From RYN-111 sp963760125 (lineage in GTDB: Bacteria > Actinomycetota > Actinomycetes > Mycobacteriales > SCTD01), in NCBI GenBank assembly GCA_963760125.1, contig CAVXBV010000017.1, forward strand, positions 62,001 through 126,000: DNA of 64,000 nucleotides. Reading direction: 5' to 3'. Shown piece by piece: positions 50,285 through 59,923 of this stretch. The notes under the pieces were generated by a model, which worked only from the letters and a program-made list of their open reading frames with translations, did no database searches and had not been told where the DNA came from. A program made the translations under genes and the position numbers. Each line of letters begins with the position of its first letter. Position 1 is the stretch's first letter.

Positions 50285-50290
50285 GATACT
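50285..50290 (+). promoter_or_regulatory. -10 hexamer of a leaderless promoter (menG)
   Basis: GATACT six bases before GTG 50297, with no Shine-Dalgarno in between. Confidence 0.5.
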
Positions 50291-50296
50291 TGACCC

Positions 50297-50986
50297 GTGA
50301 CCCGTGCCAGCCTCGACAAGGCCCCTGCCGACGTCGCCGCGATGTTCGACGAGGTCGCGCCGCGCTACGACCGCACGAACACCGTGCTGTCGCTCGGCCT
50401 GGACCGCACCTGGCGCACCGCGGTCACGCAGGCCCTGCACCTGCAGCCGGGCGAGCGCGTCCTCGACCTCGCTGCCGGTACGGCGACCAGCACCGTTGCC
50501 CTGGCGCGCACGGGGGCCCAGGCGATCGGCTGCGACTTCAGCCTCGGGATGCTGCGCGAGGGCCGCGGTCGTGGGGTCGACCTGGTGGCTGGTGACGCCC
50601 TGCGCCTGCCCTTCGCCGACGGCGTGTTCGACGCGGTCACCATCTCCTTCGGCCTGCGCAACGTCGCGGACACCGGCCTGGCGCTGCGCGAGCTGCTCCG
50701 CGTCACCCGACCGGGTGGACGGCTCGTGGTCTGCGAGTTCAGCCACCCCACCTGGAAGCCGTTCCGCACCGCCTACGTCGAGTACCTCATGAGGCGCTGC
50801 CCGCGGTCGCCACGAAGGTCAGCAGCGACCCGGCGGCGTACGTCTACCTCGCCGAGTCGATCCGGGCCTGGCCCGACCAGGCCGGTCTCGCGGTCGCAGC
50901 TGCAGGACGCCGGGTGGAGCCAGGTCGGCTGGCGCGACCTCACCGGCGGCATCGTCGCGCTGCACCGCGGCACCCACCTCGGCTGA
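50297..50986 (+). CDS. menG: Demethylmenaquinone methyltransferase (UbiE/MenG family)
   Basis: 229 residues. Last step of menaquinone synthesis. ADVAAMFDEVAPRYDRTNTV, the SAM motif RVLDLAAGTATSTVAL, DALRLPFADGVFDAVTISFG, LRNVADTGLALRELLRVTRP, GGRLVVCEFSHPTW. The ORF seems intact, but residues about 166-200 are out of frame: reading one base back (from base 50794) restores ALPAVATKVSSDPAAYVYLA and ESIRAWPDQAGLAVA, the expected UbiE sequence, and the frame returns near 50897. So a -1 and a +1 indel cancel. The end VGWRDLTGGIVALHRG is normal. Confidence 0.88.
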   Translation: MTRASLDKAPADVAAMFDEVAPRYDRTNTVLSLGLDRTWRTAVTQALHLQPGERVLDLAAGTATSTVALARTGAQAIGCDFSLGMLREGRGRGVDLVAGDALRLPFADGVFDAVTISFGLRNVADTGLALRELLRVTRPGGRLVVCEFSHPTWKPFRTAYVEYLMRRCPRSPRRSAATRRRTSTSPSRSGPGPTRPVSRSQLQDAGWSQVGWRDLTGGIVALHRGTHLG

Positions 50987-51046
50987 GGGGACCGCCTGCT
51001 GCCCGAGGTGCTGCAGGCCCACGAGCGGCGTACACTCCTGTCTCGC

Positions 51047-51064
51047 TCGTGAAAGTTTTCACAA
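51047..51064 (+). promoter_or_regulatory. Rex operator (ROP) before the MenJ-like gene and nuo
   Basis: TCGTGAAAGTTTTCACAA matches the Rex consensus TTGTGAANNNNTTCACAA at all fixed positions but one. It is the core of a longer palindrome, 51041-51070, with 14 of 15 half-site pairs matching. TACACT at 51031-51036 is a plausible -10, placing the operator just downstream of the transcription start. The start codon follows 14-17 bases later. Confidence 0.85.
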
Positions 51065-51080
51065 GCGAGAAGGAGCGATG

Positions 51081-52342
51081 GTGACCACGACCCAGGACGC
51101 CGACGTCATCGTCGTCGGCGCCGGCCCCGGCGGCAGCGCCACCGCCCACGCGCTGGCCCAGACCGGCCTCGACGTGCTGCTGCTCGAGAAGACCTCCTTC
51201 CCCCGCGAGAAGGTCTGCGGCGACGGGCTCACCCCGCGCGCGGTGAAGACGCTGATCGACATGGGCATCGACACCTCGCCGGCGAACGGCTTCGTCCAGA
51301 ACCGCGGTCTGCGGATCCTCGGCGGCGGGGTGAAGCTCGAGCTGCCCTGGCCGGAGCTCGCGTCGCTACCCCAACTACGGGCTGGTCCGGCCGCGGCTGG
51401 ACTTCGACGACCTGCTCGCCCAGCACGCCCAGAAGGCGGGCGCGCGGCTGCAGACCCTCACCAACGTCACCGGGCCGGTCGTGGAGAACGGACGCATCGT
51501 CGGCGTCACCGCCAAGGTGGGCCCGGACAAGGTGCTCGAGACCTACCGGGCGCCGATCACGATCGCGTGCGACGGCGTCAGCGCCCGCCTCGCCATCTCC
51601 CAGGGCATCAACAAGCGCGACGACCGCCCGATGGGCGTGGCCGTCCGCCGCTACTACGAGAGCCCACGCCACGACGACGACATGCTCGAGTCCTGGCTGG
51701 AGCTGCGCACGCCGACCGGTGACCTGCTCCCCGGCTACGGCTGGGTCTTCGGCGTCGGCGACGGCACCTCCAACGTCGGCCTGGGCATCCTCAACACCAC
51801 CAAGGCCTGGCAGGACACCAACTACAAGGACCTGATGGCCCGCTGGACCGCCTCCATGCCGGCCGAGTGGCAGTACGACGAGGAGCACGCCCGCGGCCCG
51901 ATCCGCGGGGCCGCGCTGCCGATGGGCTTCAACCGGCAGCCGCACTACCGCGACGGCATGCTCCTGGTCGGTGACGCCGCTGGCGCCGTCAACCCGTTCA
52001 ACGGCGAGGGCATCGCCTACGCGCTCGAGTCCGGCCGGCTGGCCGCGGAGGTCGTCGCCCAGGCGCTCGCCCGCCCGGAGGGCCTGGCCCGCGAGCGGGC
52101 TCTGCGAGGCCTACCCCGCGGCCATGAAGGCGACGTACGGCGGCTACTACACGCTCGGCCGGGTGTTCGTGTCCCTCATCGGCAACCCGCAGGTGATGAA
52201 GGTCGCCACGAAGTACGGCCTGCCCCGTCCGCTGCTCATGAAGTTCACGCTGAAGCTGCTGGCGAACCTCACCGACCCGCGCGGCGGCGACGCCCTCGAC
52301 CGCGTCATCAACGGTCTGGTCAAGGCCGCGCCCGCGGCCTGA
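51081..52342 (+). CDS. menJ: Geranylgeranyl reductase-family flavoprotein, MenJ-like, frameshifted
   Basis: About 420 residues after repairing surplus bases near 51366 and 52102. FAD-binding ADVIVVGAGPGGSATAHALA, LLEKTSFPREKVCGDGLTPR, VAVRRYYESP, DLLPGYGWVFGVGDGTSNVG, GMLLVGDAAGAVNPFNGEGI and the tail TYGGYYTLGRVFVSLIGNPQ. Strong resemblance to mycobacterial MenJ (Rv0561c), which saturates one isoprene unit of menaquinone. Position between menG and nuoA supports this. GTG 51081 has AAGGAG five bases upstream; ATG 51078 would be too close. Confidence 0.78.
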
Positions 52343-52389
52343 CTAGGCTGCCACCGAACCACGGTCCGTCTCCAGAAGGGAGCACGCAG

Positions 52390-52752
52390 GTGCTGAACTA
52401 CTACGTGCCGGTCCTCGTGCTGGCCGTGCTCGCCTTCGGCTTCGCGGCGTTCAGCGTCGGAGCGGCCAGCCTCACCGGCCCCAAGCGCTACAACCGCGCC
52501 AAGTACGACGCCTACGAGTGCGGCATCGAGCCGACCCCTCAGCCGATGGGCGGCGGGCGCTTCCCGATCAAGTTCTACTTGACCGCGATGCTGTTCATCG
52601 TCTTCGACATCGAGATCGTCTTCCTCTACCCGTGGGCGGTCGCCTTCAACCGGCTCGGTGCCTTCGGCCTCGTGGAGATGTTCCTGTTCATCGCCACCGT
52701 CTTCGTCGCGTACGCCTACGTCTGGCGCCGTGGCGGATTGGAATGGGACTAG
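52390..52752 (+). CDS. nuoA: NADH-quinone oxidoreductase subunit A
   Basis: 120 residues from GTG 52390, with GAAGGGAG about ten bases upstream. Three membrane helices; signature YDAYECGIEPTPQPMGGGRF followed by PIKFYLTAMLFIVFDIEIVF. Membrane-arm subunit near the quinone site. First gene of the nuo series, 47 bases after the MenJ-like gene. Confidence 0.97.
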   Translation: MLNYYVPVLVLAVLAFGFAAFSVGAASLTGPKRYNRAKYDAYECGIEPTPQPMGGGRFPIKFYLTAMLFIVFDIEIVFLYPWAVAFNRLGAFGLVEMFLFIATVFVAYAYVWRRGGLEWD

Positions 52753-52756
52753 CAGC

Positions 52757-53334
<578 letters not shown>

Positions 53335-53338
<4 letters not shown>

Positions 53339-54129
53339 CCGGTCCGGACGATCCGACGACCGCCCCTTCGGGCGAGCACGACCCCACGGGTGGGGTCGAC
53401 ACCGGCGGCACCCACCTCGACAGCGGCACCAACCTGCCGGAGGCACCGACGGTCCAGCGGCTGCCGTCGGCCGTCACCCCGGGGGCGCCGCTGGAGCACG
53501 CCGGTCACGACATGTTCGGTGCGTCCCGCGGTGGCGACACCAGTGGCTTCGGTGGCCTGGTCGCGCGGGCTGCGGCCCCGCTGTCGACCCCCAAGCCGTA
53601 CGGCGGGTGGTTCGACGAGGCGACGGACGCCCTCGAGGCGGCGTGGCCCGGCTTCCGCGAGAACGTCCTGCGCGTCGAGGTGGCCTTCGGCGAGCTCACG
53701 CTGCACGTGAAGCCGGCGGCGGTCCGCGAGGTCTGCCAGGTGCTGCGTGACGACCCCAACCTCCGCTTCGAGCTGCTCTCGAGCGTCTCGGGCGTGGACT
53801 ACCCCGACCAGCCGGACCGGCTGCACTCCGTCTACCACCTGACCTCGATGACCTACCGCCGCCGCCTGCGCGTCGAGGCGGCGGTCAGCGTCGAGAACCC
53901 GCACCTGCCGAGCGTCTGCGCCGTCTACCCGACCGCGGACTTCCAGGAGCGCGAGGCCTACGACATGTTCGGCATCGTGTACGACGGCCACCCGGCCCTC
54001 ACCCGGATCCTCATGCCGGACGACTGGGTCGGTCACCCGCAGCGCAAGGACTACCCCCTCGGCGGCATCCCGGTGGAGTACAAGGGCGCGAGCATCCCGC
54101 CCCCGGACGAGCGGAGGGCCTACTCGTGA
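53335..54129 (+). CDS. nuoC: NADH-quinone oxidoreductase subunit C
   Basis: 264 residues. The conserved 30-kDa domain starts at about residue 75 and ends with CAVYPTADFQEREAYDMFGI and RILMPDDWVGHPQRKDYPLG. The preceding 75 residues (TTAPSGEHDPTGGVDTGGTH) are low-complexity and lack structure-forming sequence, an actinobacterial-type extension. ATG overlaps the nuoB stop. Confidence 0.96.
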
Positions 54130-55457
54130 CCACCAGCAACCTGAGCGCGGACGACCTGTACGGCACGGCGCGCGAGACGACCGAGGGCACCGTCTACACC
54201 GTCACCGGTGGCGACTGGGACGCCGTCGTCGAGGGCGCCGGCGACGACCAGCGCATGGTCGTCAACATGGGCCCGCAGCACCCGTCGACCCACGGCGTGC
54301 TCCGCCTTGTCCTCGAGCTGGAGGGGGAGACGGTCACCAGCGCGCGCACGGTGATCGGCTACCTGCACACCGGCATCGAGAAGAACATGGAGTACCGCAA
54401 CTGGACCCAGGGCGTCACCTTCGTGACGCGCATGGACTACCTGGCGCCGATCTTCAACGAGACGGCGTACTGCCTCGCCGTGGAGAAGCTGCTCGGCATC
54501 GAGGTGCCGCAGCGCGCGACGACGATCCGGGTGCTCTGCATGGAGCTCAACCGCATCGCCTCCCACCTGGTGTGGCTGGCGACCGGCGGCATGGAGCTCG
54601 GTGCGCTGACGGCCATGACCAACGGCTTCCGCGAGCGCGAGCTGGTGCTCGACGTGCTCGAGACCATCACCGGCCTGCGGATGAACCACGCGTTCGTCCG
54701 GCCGGGCGGTGTCGCTCAGGACCTCCCGCCCGGCGCCGTCGAGAAGGTCCGCGAGCTGCTCGCGACCCTCGAGGAGCGCATCCCGCTCGTCGACCTGCTG
54801 CTCACCGGCCAGCCCATCTGGCAGAAGCGCCTGCAGGACGTGGCCGTCCTCGACGTGCAGGGCTGCCTCGCGCTCGGCGTCACCGGCCCGATCCTGCGGT
54901 CCGCCGGTCTGCCCTGGGACCTGCGCAAGACCGAGCCGTACTGCGGCTACGAGGACTACGACTTCGAGGTCCCGGTGCAGACCTCCGCGGACGGGTGGGG
55001 CCGGTTCCTGGTCCGCGTCGCGGAGATCAAGGAGTCGATGAAGATCGTCGAGCAGGCGCTCGACAAGCTGACCCCCGGCCCCGTGATGATCCAGGACAAG
55101 AAGATCGGTTGGCCCGCCCAACTCGCCCTCGGCAGCGACGGCATGGGCACCAGCCTCGACCACGTGAAGCAGATCATGGGCACCTCGATGGAGGCCCTGA
55201 TCCACCACTTCAAGCTCGTCACCGAGGGCTTCCGCGTCCCGGCCGGGCAGGTCTACACCGCCATCGAGTCGCCCCGTGGCGAGCTCGGTGTGCACGCGGT
55301 GAGCGACGGGGGGACGCGGCCGTTCCGCCTCCACGTCCGCGAACCGAGCTTCGTCAACCTGCAGGCCACGTCGGCGATGTGCGAGGGGTCCCTCCTCGCG
55401 GACGCCATCGCCGCGGTGGCCTCGATCGACCCCGTCATGGGTGGAGTGGACCGGTAG
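54126..55457 (+). CDS. nuoD: NADH-quinone oxidoreductase subunit D
   Basis: 443 residues. 49-kDa subunit lining the quinone pocket: MGPQHPSTHGVLRLVLELEG, GYLHTGIEKNMEYRNWTQGV, MELNRIASHLVWLATGG, DQYDFEVP-type GYEDYDFEVPVQTSADGWGR, and ESPRGELGVHAVSDGGTRPF near the end. GTG overlaps the nuoC stop. Confidence 0.97.
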   Translation: MTTSNLSADDLYGTARETTEGTVYTVTGGDWDAVVEGAGDDQRMVVNMGPQHPSTHGVLRLVLELEGETVTSARTVIGYLHTGIEKNMEYRNWTQGVTFVTRMDYLAPIFNETAYCLAVEKLLGIEVPQRATTIRVLCMELNRIASHLVWLATGGMELGALTAMTNGFRERELVLDVLETITGLRMNHAFVRPGGVAQDLPPGAVEKVRELLATLEERIPLVDLLLTGQPIWQKRLQDVAVLDVQGCLALGVTGPILRSAGLPWDLRKTEPYCGYEDYDFEVPVQTSADGWGRFLVRVAEIKESMKIVEQALDKLTPGPVMIQDKKIGWPAQLALGSDGMGTSLDHVKQIMGTSMEALIHHFKLVTEGFRVPAGQVYTAIESPRGELGVHAVSDGGTRPFRLHVREPSFVNLQATSAMCEGSLLADAIAAVASIDPVMGGVDR

Positions 55458-56176
55458 TGGCTGATCTCGGCATGCCCCCGACGACCGTGGTGCCCGACGG
55501 CATCCCGGCCCTCACCGACGTCACGCGTGGGGAGGCGCGCGAGCTCATCGCGCGCTACCCGCGATCGCGCTCGGCGCTGCTGCCCCTGCTGCACCTCGTG
55601 CAGTCCGTCCAGGGCTACGTCAGCCCGGCCGGGATCGCGTTCTGCGCCGAGGAGCTCGCGCTCACCAAGGCCGAGGTCGGCGCCGTCGCGACGTTCTACT
55701 CGATGTACCGCCGTACGCCGGCCGGGACCTACCACGTCGGGGTGTGCACGAACACGCTGTGCGCGATCCTCGGTGGCGACGCGATCTTCGCCTCGCTCAA
55801 GGACCACCTGGGCCTCGGCCACAACCAGACGCTGCCCGACGGGTCGGTCAGCCTCGAGCACCTCGAGTGCAACGCCGCGTGCGACTACGCGCCCGTCATG
55901 ATGGTCAACTGGGAGTTCTACGACAACCAGACGCCGGAGTCCGCGCGCGACCTCGTCGACGCCTGCCGCGCCGGCACCCCGCCAGCCCCCACACGTGGCG
56001 CGTCGAGCCTGGCCACCTTCAAGGAGGTCTCCCGCGTGCTCGCCGGCTTCAACGACGGTCGCGGGCAGGAAGGCGTCACCGCCGGCCCCCCGAGCCTGCT
56101 CGGCCTCGAGCTGGCCAAGCAGCGCGGCGACACCGCCCCCGCCTACCCCTCGCAGCCCTCGCAGACGGAGTCCTGA
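55457..56176 (+). CDS. nuoE: NADH-quinone oxidoreductase subunit E
   Basis: 239 residues from GTG 55457, sharing one base with the nuoD TAG. [2Fe-2S] ligands in GVCTNTLCAILGG and LECNAACDYAPVMMVNWEF. SAGIAFCAEEL-type helical N-domain present. About 60 residues longer at the C-terminus than the E. coli protein (DGRGQEGVTAGPPSLLGLEL), a Pro/Gly-rich extension. Confidence 0.96.
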   Translation: MADLGMPPTTVVPDGIPALTDVTRGEARELIARYPRSRSALLPLLHLVQSVQGYVSPAGIAFCAEELALTKAEVGAVATFYSMYRRTPAGTYHVGVCTNTLCAILGGDAIFASLKDHLGLGHNQTLPDGSVSLEHLECNAACDYAPVMMVNWEFYDNQTPESARDLVDACRAGTPPAPTRGASSLATFKEVSRVLAGFNDGRGQEGVTAGPPSLLGLELAKQRGDTAPAYPSQPSQTES

Positions 56177-56177
56177 C

Positions 56178-57485
56178 GTGGTCTTCACCCCCGTCCTGTC
56201 GGCCCACTGGGACGACGCCGACTGCTTCGCCCTCGACGGCTACACCCGCAACGGCGGCTACCAGGCGCTCGACAAGGCCCTGGGCATGCAGCCCGACGAC
56301 CTGATCGCCCTGGTCAAGGACTCCGGCCTGCGCGGGCGCGGTGGCGCCGGCTTCCCCACGGGCATGAAGTGGGGGTTCATTCCCCAGGGCCCCGAGGGCC
56401 AGGGCGCGAAGCCGCACTACCTGGTGGTCAACGCGGACGAGTCCGAGCCGGGGACCTGCAAGGACACCCCGTTCATGCTCGCGAACCCGCACGAGCTCAT
56501 CGAGGGCGTCATCATCGCCTCGTACGCCATCCGCGCCTCGCACGCCTTCATCTACGTCCGCGGTGAGATCGTGCACGTCATCCGCCGGCTGCAGGAGGCC
56601 GTGCAGCAGGCCTACGCCGCCGGCCACCTCGGCGCGGACATCCACGGCAGCGGGTACGCCCTCGAGCTGGTCGTCCACGCCGGCGCCGGGGCCTACATCT
56701 GCGGGGAGGAGACGGCGCTGCTGGACTCCCTCGAGGGGTACCGCGGTCAGCCGCGGCTGCGCCCGCCGTTCCCCGCCACGCACGGCCTGTACGCCTGCCC
56801 GACCGTCGTCAACAACGTCGAGTCCATCGCGTCGGTGCCGAGCATCGTGCTCGGTGGCGCGGAGTGGTTCGCCAGCATGGGCACCGAGAAGAGCAAGGGC
56901 TACACGCTCTACTCCCTGTCCGGGCACGTGAAGAACCCCGGTCAGTTCGAGGCCCCGCTCGGCATCACCCTGCGCCAGCTGCTCGACCTCAGCGGCGGCA
57001 TGCGCGAGGGCCGGACGCTGAAGTTCTGGACGCCCGGTGGTTCCTCGACCCCGCTGCTCACCGCCGACCACCTCGACGTGCCGCTCGACTACGAGGCCGT
57101 CGCCGAGGCCGGCTCGATGCTGGGCACCAAGGCGCTGCAGTGCTTCGACGACACCACCTGCGTGGTGCGTGCCGTGCTGCGCTGGACGGAGTTCTACGCC
57201 CACGAGTCCTGCGGGAAGTGCACGCCCTGTCGCGAGGGCACCTACTGGATGGTGCAGATCCTGCAGCGACTCGAGGCCGGCGCCGGCACCGAGGAGGACA
57301 TCGCGACGTTGCTCGACACCTGCGACAACATCTTCGGCCGGTCGTTCTGCGCCCTCGGCGACGGCGCGACCAGCCCGATCGTCAGCGGTGTCCAGCTGTT
57401 CCGCGACGAGTTCATCGCCCACGTCAACGGCGGCTGCCCGTTCGACCCCGTCGCCAGCACCGTCTTCGCAGGGGTGACCGCATGA
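56178..57485 (+). CDS. nuoF: NADH-quinone oxidoreductase subunit F
   Basis: 435 residues from GTG 56178. NADH and FMN site: LRGRGGAGFPTGMKWGFIPQ, VVNADESEPGTCKDTPFML, GAGAYICGEETALLDSLEGY. [4Fe-4S] N3 ligands in ESCGKCTPCREGTYWM and GRSFCALGDGATSP. Entry point for NADH electrons. Stop overlaps nuoG. Confidence 0.97.
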   Translation: MVFTPVLSAHWDDADCFALDGYTRNGGYQALDKALGMQPDDLIALVKDSGLRGRGGAGFPTGMKWGFIPQGPEGQGAKPHYLVVNADESEPGTCKDTPFMLANPHELIEGVIIASYAIRASHAFIYVRGEIVHVIRRLQEAVQQAYAAGHLGADIHGSGYALELVVHAGAGAYICGEETALLDSLEGYRGQPRLRPPFPATHGLYACPTVVNNVESIASVPSIVLGGAEWFASMGTEKSKGYTLYSLSGHVKNPGQFEAPLGITLRQLLDLSGGMREGRTLKFWTPGGSSTPLLTADHLDVPLDYEAVAEAGSMLGTKALQCFDDTTCVVRAVLRWTEFYAHESCGKCTPCREGTYWMVQILQRLEAGAGTEEDIATLLDTCDNIFGRSFCALGDGATSPIVSGVQLFRDEFIAHVNGGCPFDPVASTVFAGVTA

Positions 57486-59923
57486 GCACCACGTCCGAGG
57501 TCGCCGTCCAGACCGAGCTGATCACCGTCACGATCGACGGCTTCGAGGTGCAGGTCCCCAAGGGCACCCTCGTGATCCGCGCCGCCGAGCTCATCGGGAT
57601 CCAGATCCCGCGGTTCTGCGACCACCCGCTGCTCGACCCGGTCGGCGCCTGCCGCCAGTGCATCGTGGAGGTCGAGGGCCAGCGCAAGCCGGTCGCCTCG
57701 TGCACCACGCCGGTGACCGAGGGCATGGTCGTGAAGACCCAGCTCACCTCGCCCGTCGCGGAGAAGGCCCAGCGCGGCACCCTCGAGCTGCTGCTCATCA
57801 ACCACCCGCTCGACTGCCCGGTCTGCGACAAGGGCGGCGAGTGCCCGCTGCAGAACCAGTCGATGGCCTTCGGTGACGGGCAGTCGCGCTTCCACGACGT
57901 GAAGCGCACCTTCCCCAAGCCGCTGGCCATCAGCAGCCAGGTGCTGCTCGACCGCGAGCGCTGCGTGCTCTGCGCCCGCTGCACGCGGTTCAGCCAGCAG
58001 GTGGCCGGTGACCCGTTCATCGACATGTTCGAGCGGGGCGCGCTGCAGCAGGTGGCGGTCTACGCCGACACGCCCTTCGAGTCCTACTTCTCCGGCAACA
58101 CCGTGCAGATCTGCCCGGTCGGTGCCCTGACCGGAGCGGCGTACCGCTTCCGGGCGCGTCCGTTCGACCTGGTCTCGAGCCCGATGGTCTGCGAGCACTG
58201 CGCCGCCGGCTGCGCGTTGCGCACCGACCACCGTCGCGGCAAGGTCCTGCGCCGCCTCGCCGGCGACGACCCCGAGGTCAACGAGGAGTGGAACTGCGAC
58301 AAGGGCCGCTGGGCGTTCACCTACGCCACGCAGCCCGACCGCATCACCACCCCGCTCGTCCGCCGCGACGGCAAGCTGGTGCAGGCGTCCTGGACCGAAG
58401 CCCTCGACCTGGCTGCCCGCGGTCTGGCGATGGCGCGCGAGGAGGGCGGCGTCGGCGTGCTGCCCGGCGGCCGCGGCACCGTCGAGGACCTCTTCGCGTG
58501 GAGCAAGTTCGCCCGTGTGGCCCTGGGCACCCACGACATCGACGCGCGCGTCCGGCCCGGCAGCGACGAGGAGCTGGCGTTCCTCGCGAGCAGCGTGGCA
58601 GGTCGCTACCTCGAGACGACCTACGCCGACCTCGAGGCCGCGCCCGCCGTCCTGCTCGTCGGGTTCGAGCCCGAGGAGGAGTCGCCGATCGTGTTCCTGC
58701 GGCTGCGCAAGGCGGTCCGCAAGCACGGTCAGCAGATCACGACCCTCGCGCCGTTCCGCACCACAGGCGCCGTCAAGCTGTCCGCGGCGCTGGTGCAGAC
58801 CGTGCCCGGTGAGGAGACGGCCGCGCTGACGGCGTACGACCGCGCGGCTCTCCCGAGCGGCTCGGTCGTCCTGGTCGGCGAGCGCCTCGCGTCCGTGCCG
58901 GGCGCGCTGTCCGCAGCGGCGGCTCTCGCGGCCGAGACCGGCGCCAAGCTGGCGTGGATCCCGCGTCGCGCCGGCGAGCGCGGTGCCGTCGACACCGGCG
59001 CCCTGCCGACGTTGCTGCCCGGTGGCCGTGCGCTCACCGAGGACCTCGGGTGGGGTCCGCTGCCGAGCGAGCCGGGTCGCGACCTCACGGCGATCCTCGA
59101 GGCCGTGAAGTCCGGTGCCCTCAAGGGCCTGCTCGTCGGCGCCGTCGACCCGTCCGACGCCCCGGACCCGCTGCTCGCGCTCGACGCCCTCGACAAGGCG
59201 GCGTTCGTCGTCAGCCTCGAGCTGCGCCGGTCCGCGGTCACCGACCGCGCCGACGTCGTGCTGCCGGTCGCTGCAGCCGTCGAGAAGGACGGGACCTTCC
59301 TGGACTGGGAGGGTCGCGCCCGCCCGTTCGCCGCGGTCCTGCGCACCAGCGGCGCGCAGCCCGACTTCCGCGTCCTGGACTCCCTCGCCGAGGAGATGGA
59401 CCGTCCGCTGGGCCTGCTGACCGTGGACGCGGTCCGCGCCGAGATCAGCGCCCTCGGCGTGACGACTGCCCGCCCGACGCCCCCCACCGCCCACCATGCG
59501 TCCTCACCGCCGAGCGCGGACGCGGGGGCAGACGTGATGACGCAAGAGCCGGACGCTGCCGAGGCGGAGGCCGCAGAGGCGGACGCCCCGGACGCCGCGG
59601 CGGCGTCGGCAGGAGTGCGGCTCGCGACGTGGCACTGGCTGCTCGACGACGGCTCGCTGCAGGACGGCGAGCCCCACCTGGCCGGTACGGCGCGCAGCCC
59701 TCGGCTGCACCTGTCGGCCACCACGGCCGCCGGCCTCGGAGTCACCGAGGGCGACCCCGTCACGGTCAGCACCGACCGCGGCAGCATCACGCTCCCGCTG
59801 GTCCTCGCCGACCTGCCGGACGACGTCGTGTGGGTCCCGACCCGCACCACCGGGGCGCACGTGCGCATCGACCTGGCGGCCGCGCACGGCGCCGTCGTCA
59901 CGCTCTCGAAGGGGACCTCGTGA
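57482..59923 (+). CDS. nuoG: NADH-quinone oxidoreductase subunit G
   Basis: 813 residues. [2Fe-2S] ligands in PRFCDHPLLDPVGACRQCIV, His-liganded cluster HPLDCPVCDKGGECPLQNQS, CVLCARCTRFSQQVAGDPFI, and VQICPVGALT. The extra N7 cluster motif is present (MVCEHCAAGCALRTDHR with a fourth Cys in EEWNCDKGRW). The molybdopterin-like domain is followed by a linker at about residues 660-710 (EPDAAEAEAAEADAPDAAAA) and a C-terminal barrel. ATG overlaps the nuoF stop. Confidence 0.96.
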   Translation: MSTTSEVAVQTELITVTIDGFEVQVPKGTLVIRAAELIGIQIPRFCDHPLLDPVGACRQCIVEVEGQRKPVASCTTPVTEGMVVKTQLTSPVAEKAQRGTLELLLINHPLDCPVCDKGGECPLQNQSMAFGDGQSRFHDVKRTFPKPLAISSQVLLDRERCVLCARCTRFSQQVAGDPFIDMFERGALQQVAVYADTPFESYFSGNTVQICPVGALTGAAYRFRARPFDLVSSPMVCEHCAAGCALRTDHRRGKVLRRLAGDDPEVNEEWNCDKGRWAFTYATQPDRITTPLVRRDGKLVQASWTEALDLAARGLAMAREEGGVGVLPGGRGTVEDLFAWSKFARVALGTHDIDARVRPGSDEELAFLASSVAGRYLETTYADLEAAPAVLLVGFEPEEESPIVFLRLRKAVRKHGQQITTLAPFRTTGAVKLSAALVQTVPGEETAALTAYDRAALPSGSVVLVGERLASVPGALSAAAALAAETGAKLAWIPRRAGERGAVDTGALPTLLPGGRALTEDLGWGPLPSEPGRDLTAILEAVKSGALKGLLVGAVDPSDAPDPLLALDALDKAAFVVSLELRRSAVTDRADVVLPVAAAVEKDGTFLDWEGRARPFAAVLRTSGAQPDFRVLDSLAEEMDRPLGLLTVDAVRAEISALGVTTARPTPPTAHHASSPPSADAGADVMTQEPDAAEAEAAEADAPDAAAASAGVRLATWHWLLDDGSLQDGEPHLAGTARSPRLHLSATTAAGLGVTEGDPVTVSTDRGSITLPLVLADLPDDVVWVPTRTTGAHVRIDLAAAHGAVVTLSKGTS

